From Bryum argenteum (lineage: Eukaryota; Streptophyta; Bryopsida; Bryales; Bryaceae): 64,000 nucleotides of DNA. The notes beneath the pieces were generated by a model. That model searched no databases. It saw nothing but the letters and a program-made list of their open reading frames with translations, and was not told the DNA's origin. The first letter of the stretch is position 1; every line of letters begins with the position of its first letter. A program made the position numbers and the translations under genes. Location of the stretch: positions 427,413 through 491,412 of the forward strand of contig CM073324.1 of the NCBI GenBank assembly GCA_037043015.1, read 5' to 3'. Positions 21,196 to 33,519 of this stretch are shown one piece after another.

Positions 21196-22598
21196 CCCCT
21201 TCTCACATGACGCCCGGGGTGTGTTTTTAACACATCGTGCCCTACCCTTGTAGGATGGGACCCCGGTTTAGCCTAACTCATGGGCGCCAGTAGTTTTTCT
21301 TTACCACTTGGGTAAAAAGCTACTTGTGTTTAGTTTGGCAATTTTCCAAACGAAAGTGTAAGTTCACCATTGTTGGGTGACTTCACTTGTGTGTAGTTGC
21401 TTTATTTTATAGGTTTTTCGTATGTGGTGAGGTCGGGTTAATCACCGGCGGGACCATTTTCATCGTTTGAAATCGAGACCGTTGGCAGTGATGCCCCAAC
21501 GGTTTTGAGAGTTTGTTTTTGCAGGTTGAACCCACAGGTTGCCCTTCACCCGTCCATCGAGGTTTTTGTGGTCCAACCTTGGTGTTTAAACTTAACCATT
21601 TAAAATTCTTGTAAACCTCTCGTGGGTCCGGAAGCCCAATCGGGAAATTGGGAGTGGACCGGGTGATGCCGCCCATTCAAGAACCGGCACGGGGTTCTTG
21701 AGTGGTTACCACTCCCGAGACGTGCACCATCACGGTAAGGGGCGGAGGACCATTCGTTTACAATTGTAGTAAAAAACTCGTGTTAAAATTTACCAAGCCT
21801 AAATTGAAGTCCTTGTATGCTGCCTTGTTTTTCCCTTGGTCTTTTTAGAGTCCTTAGAGGTCCCGGTTGCTTGATTTAGGTCGAATCTAGCTTAGTAAGC
21901 TTGCGGGGTTTTCTAGGCCTCTTAATTCATAACAACTAGACTAGGGGTTAAGGAATTTAGGGGACTTGGGAAGTGTGGGACCGAGGAGGTACTTGGGACA
22001 TTGGCACGGTACGAACCAATTTTATCCGTTACCTTCACTCCTCGCCCATGGGAGGAGTGTGAGTGGAAGGAAAAGGGTGTGTGGCTTAAGCCCGACGTGG
22101 TGCCGGGGTGCACAACCCGGTATCAACGATCACCTTTCCTCTCCGTGCTTACCAAATTTGAGGGCACCGTGGGCTAAAGGCTTCGGCCTTCCCCCGCTTC
22201 GGCAGTACGTGCACGGTGACCTAGGGGAGATCCGGCCCATAGCCGGGAGGGGTACAAGGCTGCCGATCTCTTCCCTTCTTATTTGGGCACTCTTAGAAAG
22301 GGTCAAGGGATTATCATTTGTCATTTTTACCATGCCCATTACCGGTTACCTTTATCGTGTCATCTCATTTACCTAAGCGAGTTAGGGAGTTACACTTAGA
22401 GTTGTCTTCGCGGCCATCAAGGGAACCGATCGATTGGTGTAAGTTCAACAAAGATCGGGTTTTCCACCTACTAGTTAGTAGTGTGGTTTATCCCCCCAAG
22501 TTCCCATCTACCTAGGTGAATTTCCCATTGATAGGGTGACATCGGCGCTAATTTCTCCGGTAGTCAATATTCAATGACGATCAAAGGAGCAATTGCCA

Positions 22599-23724
22599 AT
22601 GGTAACACTCCGATCGGGAAGGTCGTACCGTGAATTACCATCACACAAGGGTACGCAAGGTAGATTTAGTCAATTAGTAGGAGTTCAACCTAAGGAATTG
22701 GAAGGGGGGGCTCCAGAGGTAGAAAACCCTCGATTCCGGTGGTGGTGGTTGGTCCTTTTCTCATGGCGCAACCATTCAACCCGGCGCCCCGATACCCCGG
22801 TTGCCTTCGACCGGCGGATGCAATGATGGCCCCACGAGGGCTTCCAATAGTGATGCCCGTGGGGTTAGCACCATGGGGCATGCCCACGCACCTTCCGAAG
22901 TTCTCCGGGATGGCTCACGAGGACCCTCCAATCATATTGAGAGGTATATTGAAACCCTCGTGACCAATGTCATTCCCGAAGAAGACTATTGGTTGGTGTG
23001 GTTTTCCACTACCTTAGAGGGAGCGGCATATGAGTGGTACCGCTCACACGCCCCCGGAACGTTTGTGGATTGGCCGACCATACAAACGGCTTTTCTAAGG
23101 CAATTTAGGCCCGAGACCGGGCAACAAAATGCCTTGGTGGCCCTCACGGAGATAAGGCAGGGGCCCACCGAGGGTATCACGGAGTATATACGCCGGTTTA
23201 ATACGGTGGTAACAAGGTTCGTGGGCAACCACTTGACCGATGACACCATCCGGTATTACTTCATCCAAGGATTCAACAAACAATCCACAATCCGGGATGT
23301 GTTGAACTCCATGCCCCGAACGGTGGGTGATGATGCAAACCACGCTGCGCCGTCAGTGGAGAGTATCGAGAAGGAGAATAACCGGATGTGGGCCCGATCG
23401 GTGGCCCCGGTTCCTTCATTTATCCCCACTCACTACGAACCTCCTCAGAGGGAGGGTCAAAACCCGGGGGAGCCATCTAGGCCTATGGCACCATATACCC
23501 CCGGTTATGTTCAACCCAACCCCCTTGATTCAAGGCCACCGGCTCCTCAACTTCAATGGCACCCTCAACCGGAACCTCCTAAGGTGGACCGGTTGGCGGA
23601 ATTAGAGGAACGGTTTAAAAAGGCCAATGATGATCTTAAGGTGGATATGATGAACACCATCAAGTCTCTAGGGGACCAATTGACCATGGCCATTAATACT
23701 AAAAGCATGAATGCACCACTGTAA
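22599..23724 (+). pseudogene. Ty3/gypsy gag (capsid), frameshifted
   Basis: Gag forms the virus-like particle of the retrotransposon. Reading begins MVTLRSGRSY at 22599, continues in a second frame (MAQPFNPAPRYPG from 22763, then LPKFSGMAHEDPP), then in a third from about 22926 (NHIERYIETLVTNVIPEEDY). Two single-base shifts are therefore needed. The third part holds the retrotransposon gag domain: WLVWFSTTLEGAAYEWY, LRQFRPETGQQNALVALTEI and EGITEYIRRFNTVVTRF, ending at TAA 23722-23724. The zinc knuckles follow in another frame. Intact copies of this family likely had one continuous gag; the shifts here are decay or base-call errors. Confidence 0.8.
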
Positions 23725-23732
23725 GTAAGTGA

Positions 23733-25439
23733 GACCGGGTACACCCGTCTAACCTTTGGTGCACAAATTGCCGGCAATTTGGTCATACTCCCCGATTTTG
23801 CCCAAGTCCACCTAATCGAAGCCCGTATATCCCACCACATAGCCGGCCTACACCGCCCAAACCAACCGGGGTTAATCCACCATTACCAAAAGGGACACCG
23901 TGCCCTACATGTGGGCGATTTCACCCCATTGGTCCGGGAAAGTGTTGGGTGGAGACCGGCGTGGTGTGTGACAATTGTGGGGACAACCACCCCACCGAGC
24001 GGTGTTTCCGCCAAAAAAAGGCAAAGCCGGAAACCGTTCCGGGGGCTTCAAGTTCCTCAACCCCCACCCAAGGCTTCTTCTATGATAAGCCGACACAAGG
24101 GTACCTTTTACAAACATACCCGACTCCATGGTATCCAATGGCTCCTACTAGTTATGTTCCACCACCGTCGGACCAAAGCCAAGGTGCGGGACCAAGTAAT
24201 CCCTCGGTCCAATATTACATGGGGATGCAACCGGTCCCCCCTAGTGCTCAACCGCCGGCGGTATACGCCAACCCAATGGTCTCCCAAGACGTTCGGAATA
24301 GCGTTGTACCTCCCGGTGGTCCTTCGACCACGGGGGTCATCCCAAACGTGGCCCACCCCCCTATACATCAAAGTATGCATTTAATCATACATGAGGAGGT
24401 GGACACCGTGGTTGCTATGGTAGTGGGGGAACCGGTTGAACACCATGTGGCGGTCATGACACGGCAACAACGGGCCAATAATCCACCTCTTGATACACTA
24501 TCCCGAGAGGGTAGTGACTCGGAAGAGGAACCGGATATCCCGGCCGTGAAGGAGTTTTTGAGGAGTCAATTGCATGAGTTTTCCCCGGACCCACCCTTGG
24601 ACCAACCCTCAATGGAGGGTATCCAATTAGAACCTCTTGATGATGAGGTAGAGGACCTCTATCGGTTTGTAGACACGGCGGAGTCCGGACACCGGGATCC
24701 CCTAGGGCCAGCGGCTCAGGGTACCCGGGTGTTCAACCCGGCGGCGGATTATGACCTTTGGACGGATCTTTGCACCATTAGGGCTAATATATCCATAGCC
24801 CAACTTATCCGGGTAGCCCCCTCATTGAGGAAAGAGTTCAAAGAAGGGGCGACAATGCCCCGGAGATCTCGGAAGGTGGTAATGGCCGCTAAAATGTACA
24901 CTAGCCCGTTGGTAGATGACGGTGCCTTCGAGATTGATGTCTCTATTTTGGATAGAATCATCCCGGGCGCCGTTGTTGACAACGGTAGTGGCATCAATGT
25001 CATGTCCTCCATCACGATGGCTAAGCTAGGCTTAGATATTACCGGCCCTTCCCCTTACATTGTCAAGGTGGCGGACCAACGTCCAATTACTCCACTTGGC
25101 GAAATCGCCAATTGCCACATGGAAGCGGGAGGGGAAGTCTATAAATTGACTTTCCATGTATTGAAGCTTGAGGCTAGTAAGGCCGCTTATCCCATCCTTT
25201 TAGGGAGGGATTGGTTGAGAAGGGCCAACGCCGATGAGCGTTGGTCCATCAATCAATCAACGTTACAATTTGGTCCGCCGGGAAACCGATCAATGGTGAC
25301 CATCGGGTGCCGGGTACCCACCTACTTAGGAACACTTGGAGAAGTGCCTAAAACCATGCCATCCACCGATGGTGAACACGTGGACCTTATACACCAGCGT
25401 TGGTCCGGGAATCAATCCCATCGATTTAGGCCCGATTAG
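23733..25439 (+). pseudogene. Ty3/gypsy nucleocapsid zinc knuckles and aspartic protease
   Basis: The frame is open from 23733, just after a TGA. Near the start are three cysteine-histidine clusters: CTNCRQFGHTPRFC (classic C-x2-C-x4-H-x4-C), CPTCGRFHPIGPGKC, and CDNCGDNHPTERC. A proline-rich linker follows, then an acidic region, then the retropepsin-like protease from about 24890: the active-site segment is VVDNGSGINVMS with catalytic D at 24978-24980 (DNGSG where DTGA/S is common), and downstream is YPILLGRDWL. The frame ends at 25439 in a reading unlike the next part, which continues in another frame from about 25370, so a frameshift separates protease and reverse transcriptase. Confidence 0.8.
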
Positions 25440-26688
25440 AAACCTTGGGCCGGGACTTTATGATTGGGAGGATGACGGTGAATTTGCCACATGGCTTCGG
25501 AATCATCCCGAGGACCTTGAAACCCCTATGTTACAATCGGTGAATGTCATCACTACCATGAGAGTTTTGGAAGAACCGGTAAACCTATACCCCGGGGTAA
25601 CAACCTTGGTTGATGAGGTTGATTATGAAGTGGTTTACAACCTCGAGATAGACGGAACCCAAAGCCTCGGTTTTGAAGGGCTAATGGAAGAGGAAGAAAT
25701 CCTCCCTCCTCCCCTTCATTTCCGCAAAACCTCCACTAACTTGGAGGTGGGTTCCGATTTACCTATTTACCCCGCGGTGCCAAGTGATTGGTATCACGAC
25801 CCCACCAACCCGGTCACGGTCCCAATCAACGATTGCGTAGATGTGGACGTGTCTCTAAAAGGCGAAGAGCCTCGCCCCATCAAAATGGGGGCTCAATTAT
25901 CCCCGGAAGAAATTGAGCGGTTCAAAGGTCTTGTCCTCGAATTCCGGGATATTTTTGCTTGGTCTTATAAAGACCTCAAGGGCATCCCACCGGAGATTGC
26001 CCAACACACAATTCCCCTACTTCCGGGATCCATACCGGTTCGACAAAAGGAACGCCGAATGAACCCCCGCCTCCAACTCGTGGTCAAAGCCGAGTTGGAA
26101 AAGCTCTTAGAGGCGGGTTTCATTAAACCGGTGGAAATCACGGATTGGGTGTCCCCTATGGTGCTTGTGAAGAAGAAAAATGGGAAGTTAAGGGTGTGCA
26201 TCGACTATCGTCGTTTAAACAAAGCCACCCAAAAGGATCACTTTCCCCTTCCATTTGTGAACCAAATCTTGGATGAGGTGGCGGGGCATGAGCTCTACAC
26301 CTTCCTAGATGGATACTCGGGATATAACCAAGTATCCATCCATCCCGATGATTATCACAAAACCGCTTTCACAACTCCGTGGGGGACGTTCATCTATGTG
26401 GTCATGCCCTTCGGGTTGTGCAACGCACCCTCGGCATTCCAAAGAGTCATGACGTCCATCTTTTTTGATCTCCTCCATAAGTCTATGTCGGTTTTCATTG
26501 ACGATTTTAGCACCCAAACAAGTGCATTGGAACATTACGCAATGTTGCGTGAGTGTTTTTGTGCGGTGCCGTCGAAACCGCCTCTCCTTAAATCCCGCCA
26601 AGGTGTACCTAGGGGTACAAAAGGGGTATTGTTGGGCTACGTGGTTTCCAAGGCCGGCAAGGAACCGGACCCGAAAAGGTTGAAGTAA
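25370..26688 (+). pseudogene. Ty3/gypsy reverse transcriptase, frameshifted near its end
   Basis: Copies element RNA into DNA. After a linker, the domain starts around 26060 (MNPRLQLVVKAELEKLLEAG). It shows WVSPMVLVKKKNGKLRVCID, the DGYSGYNQ motif, the FGLCNAPSAFQRVM block, and the catalytic segment VFIDDF (aspartates at 26500-26505) where YVDD or FIDD is usual. After SALEHY the expected continuation (RCRRNRLSLNPAKVYLGVQ) is in a second frame for about 60 bp, then LLGYVVSKAGKEPDPKRLK returns to the first frame before a TAA at 26686. At least two one-base shifts break it. Confidence 0.85.
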
Positions 26689-26689
26689 T

Positions 26690-27330
26690 TCTCAACCTTG
26701 AACCCCAACTTCGGTCAAAGGCGTACAACGCGCTCTTGGCCATTTTGGGTGGTATCGGGACATCATGGCCGATTATTATGCCACGGCGGCGATACCCTTG
26801 ACCAACCTCACAAGGAAGGAGGTCAAATTTGAGTGGACCGGGAGTGTCAAGAGGGTTTTGATGCCCTCAAGACCAAGTTGACCTCCTATCCATGCCTTGT
26901 ACCCCAATTGGGACATCCCATTTCATGTGTATTGTGATGCATCGGCGGTAGCCGTGGGTTCTACATTGTGTCAACCACACGGACCTAACGGCAAGGACGC
27001 CCCCGTGGCATTTGCTAGCCAATTAATTAACCGCGGAAAGGAATTATTCCACCACGGAAAGGGAATGTTTGGCCATGGTGTTTAGTGCCAAAAAATTTAG
27101 GCATTACTTACTCATGAATCCCGTGGTGTTTTTTGTTGATCATTTAGCGTTACGCTACATGGTTAACAAACCCGACCTTAGCGGTCGGGTGGCACGATGG
27201 GTTTTGCTCCTAGAGGAGCTAGATTATACCGTGGAATACAAACCCGGCCGCTTGCATCTTCAAGCGGACCACCTCTCACGGTTGTCGAAGCAATGGGCAT
27301 GGTTGACATCGAGGATGAACTTCCCGATGC
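26690..27330 (+). pseudogene. Ty3/gypsy RNase H, frameshifted
   Basis: Removes element RNA from the RNA:DNA hybrid. FHVYCDASAVAVGSTL (26925-26972) carries the first catalytic aspartate. A frameshift near 27070 leads to AMVFSAKKFRHYLL, then VDHLALRYM and the C-terminal LDYTVEYKPGRLHLQADHLS. Upstream (26690-26890) the connection from reverse transcriptase is broken in several frames. Order and spacing fit the usual RT-RNase H-integrase layout of gypsy elements. Confidence 0.8.
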
Positions 27331-27348
27331 CAACCTTTTCTCCATCAC

Positions 27349-28603
27349 GTGACACCACGTGGGACACCTATATTGCGGAGTTTTGAGACGCAAAAACTTC
27401 CCGATCACCTAGATGCCAATGAGCGGCGCAAGATCCGTGTCAATAGCCGCCACTATGCTATTATAGCAAACCGGTTGTACCGGCGGGGCATTGACGGGGT
27501 CCTACGCCGGTGTGTTAGTGAGCCCGAGGCATCACGCATAATTGTGGCATGCCACGATGACATGTGCGGCGGGCATTTTTCGGGCCGTCTCACCGCCCAA
27601 AAAATCCTTAGAGCCGGGTACTTTTGGCCCACCATGTTCGCCGACGCCCACCGGCACGCCACCAAGTGTGACGCATGCCAACGGTTTGCTCGGAATGACC
27701 TCCACATGGCGTTCCCTTTAATACCCTCGCTACCCTTGCTTCCTTTTGAGAAGTGGGGAATAGACTACGTGGGCCCGGTGCACCCCACGTCATCACGCCA
27801 AATGGCGTACATCATTCTCGCGGTCGATTATTTGACCAAATGGGTAGAGGCCAAGGCGGTCAAAGTGGCAAATAAGAAAACCACGGCACTCTTTTTGTTT
27901 GAGAATGTTTTTTCTCGTTTTGGGGTGCCACGGGTTTTGGTTAGCGACCGGGGCACCCATTTCCTCAACGACCTCATTGAGGAACTCACCACGACTTACG
28001 GGATTGATCACCGTAAAACCACCCCTTACCATCCTCAAACCAACGGCCTAGCCGAACGATGTAATCAAACCATCGTGAGGATTTTTGAAGACTATCCATG
28101 ACAACAAACGGGATTGGGATACCAAACTCAATGCCGCTTTGTGGGCATATAGGACCACGTTCAAGGTCACCACAAAGCAAACCCCGTTTGCCCTAGTTTA
28201 TGGGATAGAGGCGGTTTTACCCATCGAAATCGAGATCCCCTCCTTGCGCATAGCAATCGAGGCTAGACTCCCCATTTCGGACTCTATCCACGATCGAGTC
28301 CTCATGCTTGAAGGGTTGAGCGAGACCCGGCGCCTTAGCGCTCAACATATTGAGACAATGGCTCGGCGCCGCAAGTTGGCTTTTGACAAGCTTCATAAGA
28401 AGCGGGTTTTAGCTCCAGGAGACTTAGTTATGCTCCAAGATGCCACAAGGATGGAATTTCCGGGCAAATTTGATGCCATATGGCTAGGCCCATTTGAAGT
28501 AAGGGATGTCCGTCCAAACAACACCGTCCAACTCGCGACATTAGATGGCGCTCCTTTTCCCGCTCGCACAAATGCCGAGCGGTGTAAGTTGTACCACATG
28601 TGA
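27349..28603 (+). pseudogene. Ty3/gypsy integrase with intact DD35E, one frameshift at 28085
   Basis: Integrates the DNA copy and makes the 5-bp duplication seen here. An HHCC zinc-binding region (CHDDMCGGHF ... CDACQRF) is followed by the core: D in GIDYVGP (27763), D in SDRGTHF (27946) and E in NGLAERCNQ (28054), with 35 residues between second D and E. At 28085 an extra T in a T-run shifts the frame; the rest (DWDTKLNAALWAYRTTFKVT, then PGDLVMLQDA and WLGPFEV) continues to TGA 28601-28603. No chromodomain is visible, which fits lineages outside the chromoviruses (Tat/Athila-like). Lineage assignment is tentative. Confidence 0.85.
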
Positions 28604-28698
28604 CCGTGCGAGCCCAATGGGAGCATTTGCCTACCAGCTTCGAGACCCTGAGTCCGTTGCATTTTGGGAAAATGCCATGCCAGATGGCCGACTTTGTG

Positions 28699-29961
28699 TG
28701 CGAACCTCTCGAGATGGTTCACTTCCGCGGGAAAAACCTTATCGCAAGGTTTTGACCAAATATACATATTATGTAGTGATTAAACATGCGTATTACCCAT
28801 TTAGTCTAAAAACCCAACATATGTTAGTTGGGATTAGAGTGTTTTGGGATTCTTGTGTATTTGCTTTAGGTCTTGAATAATTGAAGTAGTTAATAATTCA
28901 TAGTTAGAATTGGGGGTGTTTAGGAGAGTTGGGTAAATTCCAATTTCTCTTATTTCCGTATTCGGTTATCCTAAGTTTTATGTATTTGTGAGGCTTGGTA
29001 TTTGACCTATTCAAATGCGGTGGTAGTGGATCTCCTTAGAGTCCTATCTTGCTAATCTAGACTTGTAGGAGTAGTAATTGGCATGGTTTAGGTTCTAGGG
29101 AGTTAGGAGTGTGAAAGGGGCTAGAAGGGCTGGATGGATGGCAACTAACGGATGAAAAATCATCCTTTGCGATGAATGAAGCTTTTAGAGGTTTCCATCA
29201 CCTATGGCAACGGTTAGAGGAGAGAGTCTAGGTGTGTGTGTGGGGAGAGAGGAAGAAAGTTAGGAAAGAGGTGTAGGAAAAAATGTTCAATCTAGGTTTA
29301 GTTTGGTGATTGATTGTTGTTGGAATGTTGTTGTTGAAGATTTGAGAGATTTGGCGTGAGTTGTGACAAGGTACGACGGCAGAGTTGGAGGGCCAACTTT
29401 GAAGGACGAGATCTCACGATTGATAAAGAATTGGGAGGCGTGCCTTAGAGATCCGGAAGCTTTGTCAAGTCTCCTTTCCAACGAGACCAAGCTCACCCTC
29501 ATTGGAGAAAGGACGAGGGAGAAATCACTATTCTACCAAGGAGACCCCCGGTGTGTGACAGCGCTTTCAAGGAGGGAGATGCTCCTCCTTCCTTGTTATA
29601 TTTTTTCCTTGTGTGTTTTCTTTTATGCAATGTAGATTTGTAGTATCTTAGATACTAGACATAACATTATCTTGGAAATGGCAACTTAATTGCCCAAAAA
29701 CATGTGTGGTTGCTTTGTTTGATGTGGTGATGATTGTGGTGAGTTCATTGCATGAATGGTGCTCTTTTGCTTGATTGAATGAAATTGATTGCTTGATTGA
29801 TTGAATGAAATTGATTGCTTGATTGATTGAATGAAATTGATTGCTTGATTGATTGAATGAAATTGGAGTCCGTTGCTTGGAAGGCTACTACTTAGGTTGC
29901 ACCCCACCATCTCGACCCAACTTGTGACCTTAAAACCGGGCAACCGGGATTAGGGCTCACA
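28699..29961 (+). mobile_element. 3' LTR of Ty3/gypsy element
   Basis: 1263 bp, starting TGCGAACC (5' LTR: TGTGAACC) and ending GGGCTCACA. It is nearly identical to 18609-19871. No strong polypurine tract lies directly upstream; the nearest purine run is TTTGGGAAAATG near 28665. Confidence 0.95.
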
Positions 29962-29966
29962 AGTGG
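29962..29966. repeat. 5-bp target duplication of the gypsy element, right
   Basis: AGTGG directly after the 3' LTR, identical to 18604-18608. Confidence 0.95.
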
Positions 29967-30580
29967 ATTGAGCCATTCTCTCTAAGCGAGGATAGACCCC
30001 CTATTCCTTCAATATGGCATGTTAAGATAGGGACTAATCTTACACGTGATGAGATGGAGGCGTTAGAGAATGCGGGCTTTCGACTACCACAAAAAGAACA
30101 GCTTTCTACGCACCTCACTTTCAATAATTCTGCCCCACCAAGAGACTTGTCGCATATTCCAATCCCGGAGAAGCCGGACGTGTTCCCTAGGTCAAGAAGA
30201 TCGAAGAACATGAAACGCATTCCAGCTATGACTTCAAAGCACATGAAGAATATTGAGTCTGCCACCTCAAATTCTGAAGGTGACCATGATCCCCATGACC
30301 TCGTTTTGGATGTATCGTAGACTTTGAGTCGGATTCGGATGCAATTTATAGACTTTCAATTAGTAAATTCCCGGATTGCTCATGCCCAGTGTTCAAGAAA
30401 ACAATTTCTTCGTTAGGAAGGAGAGATCCATATCGACCTTGTAAGCACCTATACTTCATCACGGTATTGGTTTGCAAATTTGATCCGGATGCTGACCTCT
30501 TCATCCACGCGGCCACTCTTAGTTTCAACGAGGTGAAGAAGATTCTGGAGGGAGGAATCCTAGACCATGCTACAGATTAG
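29962..30580 (+). pseudogene. MULE-like transposase, C-terminal part with SWIM zinc finger, copy A
   Basis: Continuation of the exon interrupted at 18608: WIEPFSLSEDRPPIPS, then TRDEMEALENAGFRLPQKEQ and KNMKRIPAMTSKHMKNIESA, ending at a TAG near 30318. In a different frame (30325-30580) follows VDFESDSDAIYRLSI and a SWIM finger, CSC...PCKH (C-x-C-xn-C-x-H), a zinc domain common at the end of MULE transposases. The stop or frame change between the two parts also exists in copy B, so it predates the split of the copies or marks an unrecognised intron. Confidence 0.7.
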
Positions 30581-30997
30581 AATGCCTTATATCTCCTCAT
30601 CTATATACGCTATATGTTAGTCCTATGATTGTGTGCTTCACACTGTATGTCATATTTTATCAAAAATTATTAAAAATAATTATACGAGTACTTACATGTA
30701 CAGCAAGCCTTGCCAATTTGTCTAACTTGGAGTATTGATTACTTAGTAATATTACCTTCTAAAGCGCAAGTCTAACCAAATTCAAGGAAATTAAGCCTTA
30801 TTTTCCGCAGGCTTGGGTCACTAAATCCACGGTTATAAGTCTGGAATATTCGAATATTCCCGGGAATATTCGAAATTTATTCTCTTATTGTTTTTTAAAA
30901 CTATTTTTAGAAATTTTCTTACTAAAAATATAAACTCAGCCCTAAAATTTCACAATCTTACCGCTCACCGCTCACCGCTCACACGGTAGCAACGTCC
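30581..30997 (+). mobile_element. 3' terminal region of MULE copy A
   Basis: Collinear with 45045-45502 (copy B) and 33860-34335 (copy C). It contains a palindrome cluster (GAATATTCGAATATTCCCGG, 30843-30873) and ends in CTCACCGCTCACACGGTAGC followed by AACGTCC. The three copies diverge immediately after this, which fixes the element's right end at about 30997. Confidence 0.8.
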
Positions 30998-33519
30998 CTT
31001 GTGAGGAATCCATTATCTAATCGTACAATTGAGTCCAAATACAAGCAATATTTTTGAACATTCAAAAATCATCACAATCTATTATTTAACGGAAGATTTT
31101 TTTTTTCATTGTTTTGTTTTGCAAGTGGCATTATGATGTGGGGAATTGCTAGTCGGATCGGGGCGCATGAGGTGTCGTTGGAAGTGGATTTTAACGTAGG
31201 GGTGTGAGCAACAATCGGATTGCACAATATGTCGACGAATCCCTAGATATTGTATATTGAATTAAATATAGCCCCCAAAATCACCGAAATCATAGATCTA
31301 ATCACCTGATTTTAGATCTAGCATAAAATTAAGAGGAGCATGGTCAAAGTATATAAGTGGCCGTGGCAACGCCGTGAGGGCATACTAGTATATATTGCTA
31401 TTGTTCGAAAATGTTTATGTGCAATCATACCAAAACATATTTTATGTGAGTTCCAAACAACATATAATCTTAAAAGGGCCTATTTGATATTTTTGTTTGT
31501 TAAACAGTTCAAGTACTCCAATCCTAATATGTCAAAGCCATTTCGATTCATGTTAATGCACTCAAGAAGCTATTTATGCAAAATCAATTACTTCATACAA
31601 GTATGCTATTTTACACAATTGATAATCCAATCACAAGATCTTGATATGAGCGTACTTAACCTCTACAGGTCCAAGCGTATTCTGAGCCTTCGAAACCCAA
31701 AAGTGCAATTTTTGTCCACTTTTTGTAGGTTCATGTATAGTTTAGTAATTTTCACTATTTTGGTATTTCCATCGATAAGATGTTCAATATGGCTACTTGC
31801 ACTAGGTACTATTTTCAACCTTTGGATCTGTATCAATTGTGAGATTATAATGTTCAAAGTTGATGTGACAAGTTTTTTGCAAATTTGAAGCTCTTCTAGA
31901 TTTGAAGGTTGCCCTTGAAAATTGGTAAGAGCTTCAACCTAGATAATTTTAAATTTGAGTAGTAGTATCATTGGTAGCCAACTTTGAAACAACCATATCT
32001 TTTTTGTTGCCCCATTTGAACTTGAAAGTTTAATTTTACATTAGAAAATTTTGAGTTTAGAATTTGAATTTGCAAATTTCCACACACTCACCTTGTAGTA
32101 TACTAGGAAAAGTTTAGTAAAAATCTTAGGCAAAAAATACTAATTTTAACCCCTTCATCTAAGCTACTCAAATAACAAAATGTATGATCAACGTTTCTTG
32201 ACCTCTATGGGTTAATGGTGAGAGTGATGTCTTAGTTCAAAGAAAGTAATCAAACTTTGGAAGTTATAAGGTATTCATAAGATATTTAAAGTTGACCATG
32301 TTAGAGACTTTTTGGAGTGTTTTGCAATGCTTAACTTCTAAAGATCCTAGATGCAAAAGTGTTTAAACTATCAAAATCGACCTTCTTCTACCTCATGCCC
32401 AATAGACTCAATCTAAGCATTGATTAGAAGATTTGATGAAAGGATCTTACAACTAGCTCAAATCTTGACTCACATGTCAAACTTGAGATGTTGATTCTTG
32501 TTCATATGTGAGATACTAATTATTAAAGTTGAATGAGATTCGCTTCTGCAGGAACTCCAAAATGCCATATTTACTTTCTCAAATCTTTAGAGGCTAATAT
32601 AATTGTTGTTTATGACAACATATCAACTATAGAGATTCATGTGAAGAACAATCTGATACAATTTTCTATATTTCAATCACTACTGGTCCCAACATAATTT
32701 AGTTAAAAAACACATCTCCAAAAAAGTATTAGAGATGCTATCAGCTTTCTCAAATCTTTAGGGGTCAATATAATTATGGTCTATGAAAAAATAGAATTAT
32801 TTATGAACAAACCTGCTATGGTGGTATGGTAAGTCACACGTATGAAACCTTAAGATCTTACACATAACTCGTCCACGTATGTGTGTGTACCAAAATGTAC
32901 TTTCAAATAAATTTCTTATTGTAAGATTCTAACATTCAAAATATGAAAAAAATAAAATATAAAAAATCAAAAATCAAAATAAATGGTTCCCTTATTGCAA
33001 AATGGGTTCCAAGTTTTTTGTGGCCCAAAGGACCAATTTTAAGAGTGAATGTGAATTGTGGCATTTCAAATTCTCGTAATAGAACCAAATAGAACCAAAT
33101 ATTAATATTCTCGTAGTAGAACCCTTTTTAATAACACCCTTTTTAATAATATTAACGTAATAGAACCAAATATTTCTCTTTGGTTGTTAATATGAGAAAA
33201 TATTATATGCACGAATATTAGACTTACAATGGTGAAAACAACCCCAAATTTTTATGAAGGATAAATTGTCCTAAACTAGGTCCCTTGCACAAAAATGAAA
33301 GCCATAATCGCTCTTACACCTTGGATTACATTTAAGACTTCTACCACAAAAACGAGATTCAAATTGGAAATTAATTCTACAAACAAAGTAGAAATCCAAA
33401 AGATATTAAAGAATAACAACCCCTTAGAATGTATTCATTTATTTTTTTTATTTTTTTGGTATGAGTATAAAACTTTCTTGTGAATTCAAGCTTCTATATT
33501 GCCACATACATCATTTGAT
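30998..33519. other. AT-rich gene-free DNA
   Basis: No domain was recognised. A 182-codon frame at 31340-31888 is rich in F, L, I, Y and C, as expected from AT-rich DNA, and has no motif or homologous copy in the window. Short duplicated words such as AGAACCAAATA near 33080 and 33170 are present. Confidence 0.55.

Larger units (their letters stand above)
19894..22598 (+). other. Long untranslated leader of the gypsy element
   Basis: About 2.7 kb between primer site and gag. The first half is T-rich with many TTGAATT words; the second half is more GC-rich. It holds four related short palindromes annotated separately. No conserved coding region was recognised. A long leader of this kind is seen in several plant gypsy lineages. 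Confidence 0.6.
18609..29961 (+). mobile_element. Full-length Ty3/gypsy retrotransposon nested in MULE copy A
   Basis: An 11,353-bp element with matched 1263-bp LTRs, primer site, long leader, gag, zinc knuckles, protease, reverse transcriptase, RNase H and integrase, all on the plus strand. It is flanked by AGTGG duplications. Removing it and one AGTGG restores the reading seen in copy B. Similar LTRs suggest a fairly recent insertion, yet gag-pol needs at least seven frame changes, so the copy is not autonomous as written. Confidence 0.95.

Noticed and set aside
22130..22376. Small frames in the gypsy leader as possible extra element genes
   Set aside because: They are short, overlap on both strands and have no motif; the region is better explained as an untranslated leader.
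30843..30873. Heat-shock element
   Set aside because: GAA and TTC blocks abut every 8 bp instead of the 5-bp register required, and no gene start follows.
31340..31888. 182-codon plus-strand frame
   Set aside because: Composition is that of translated AT-rich DNA, with no motif, no splice context and no copy elsewhere.
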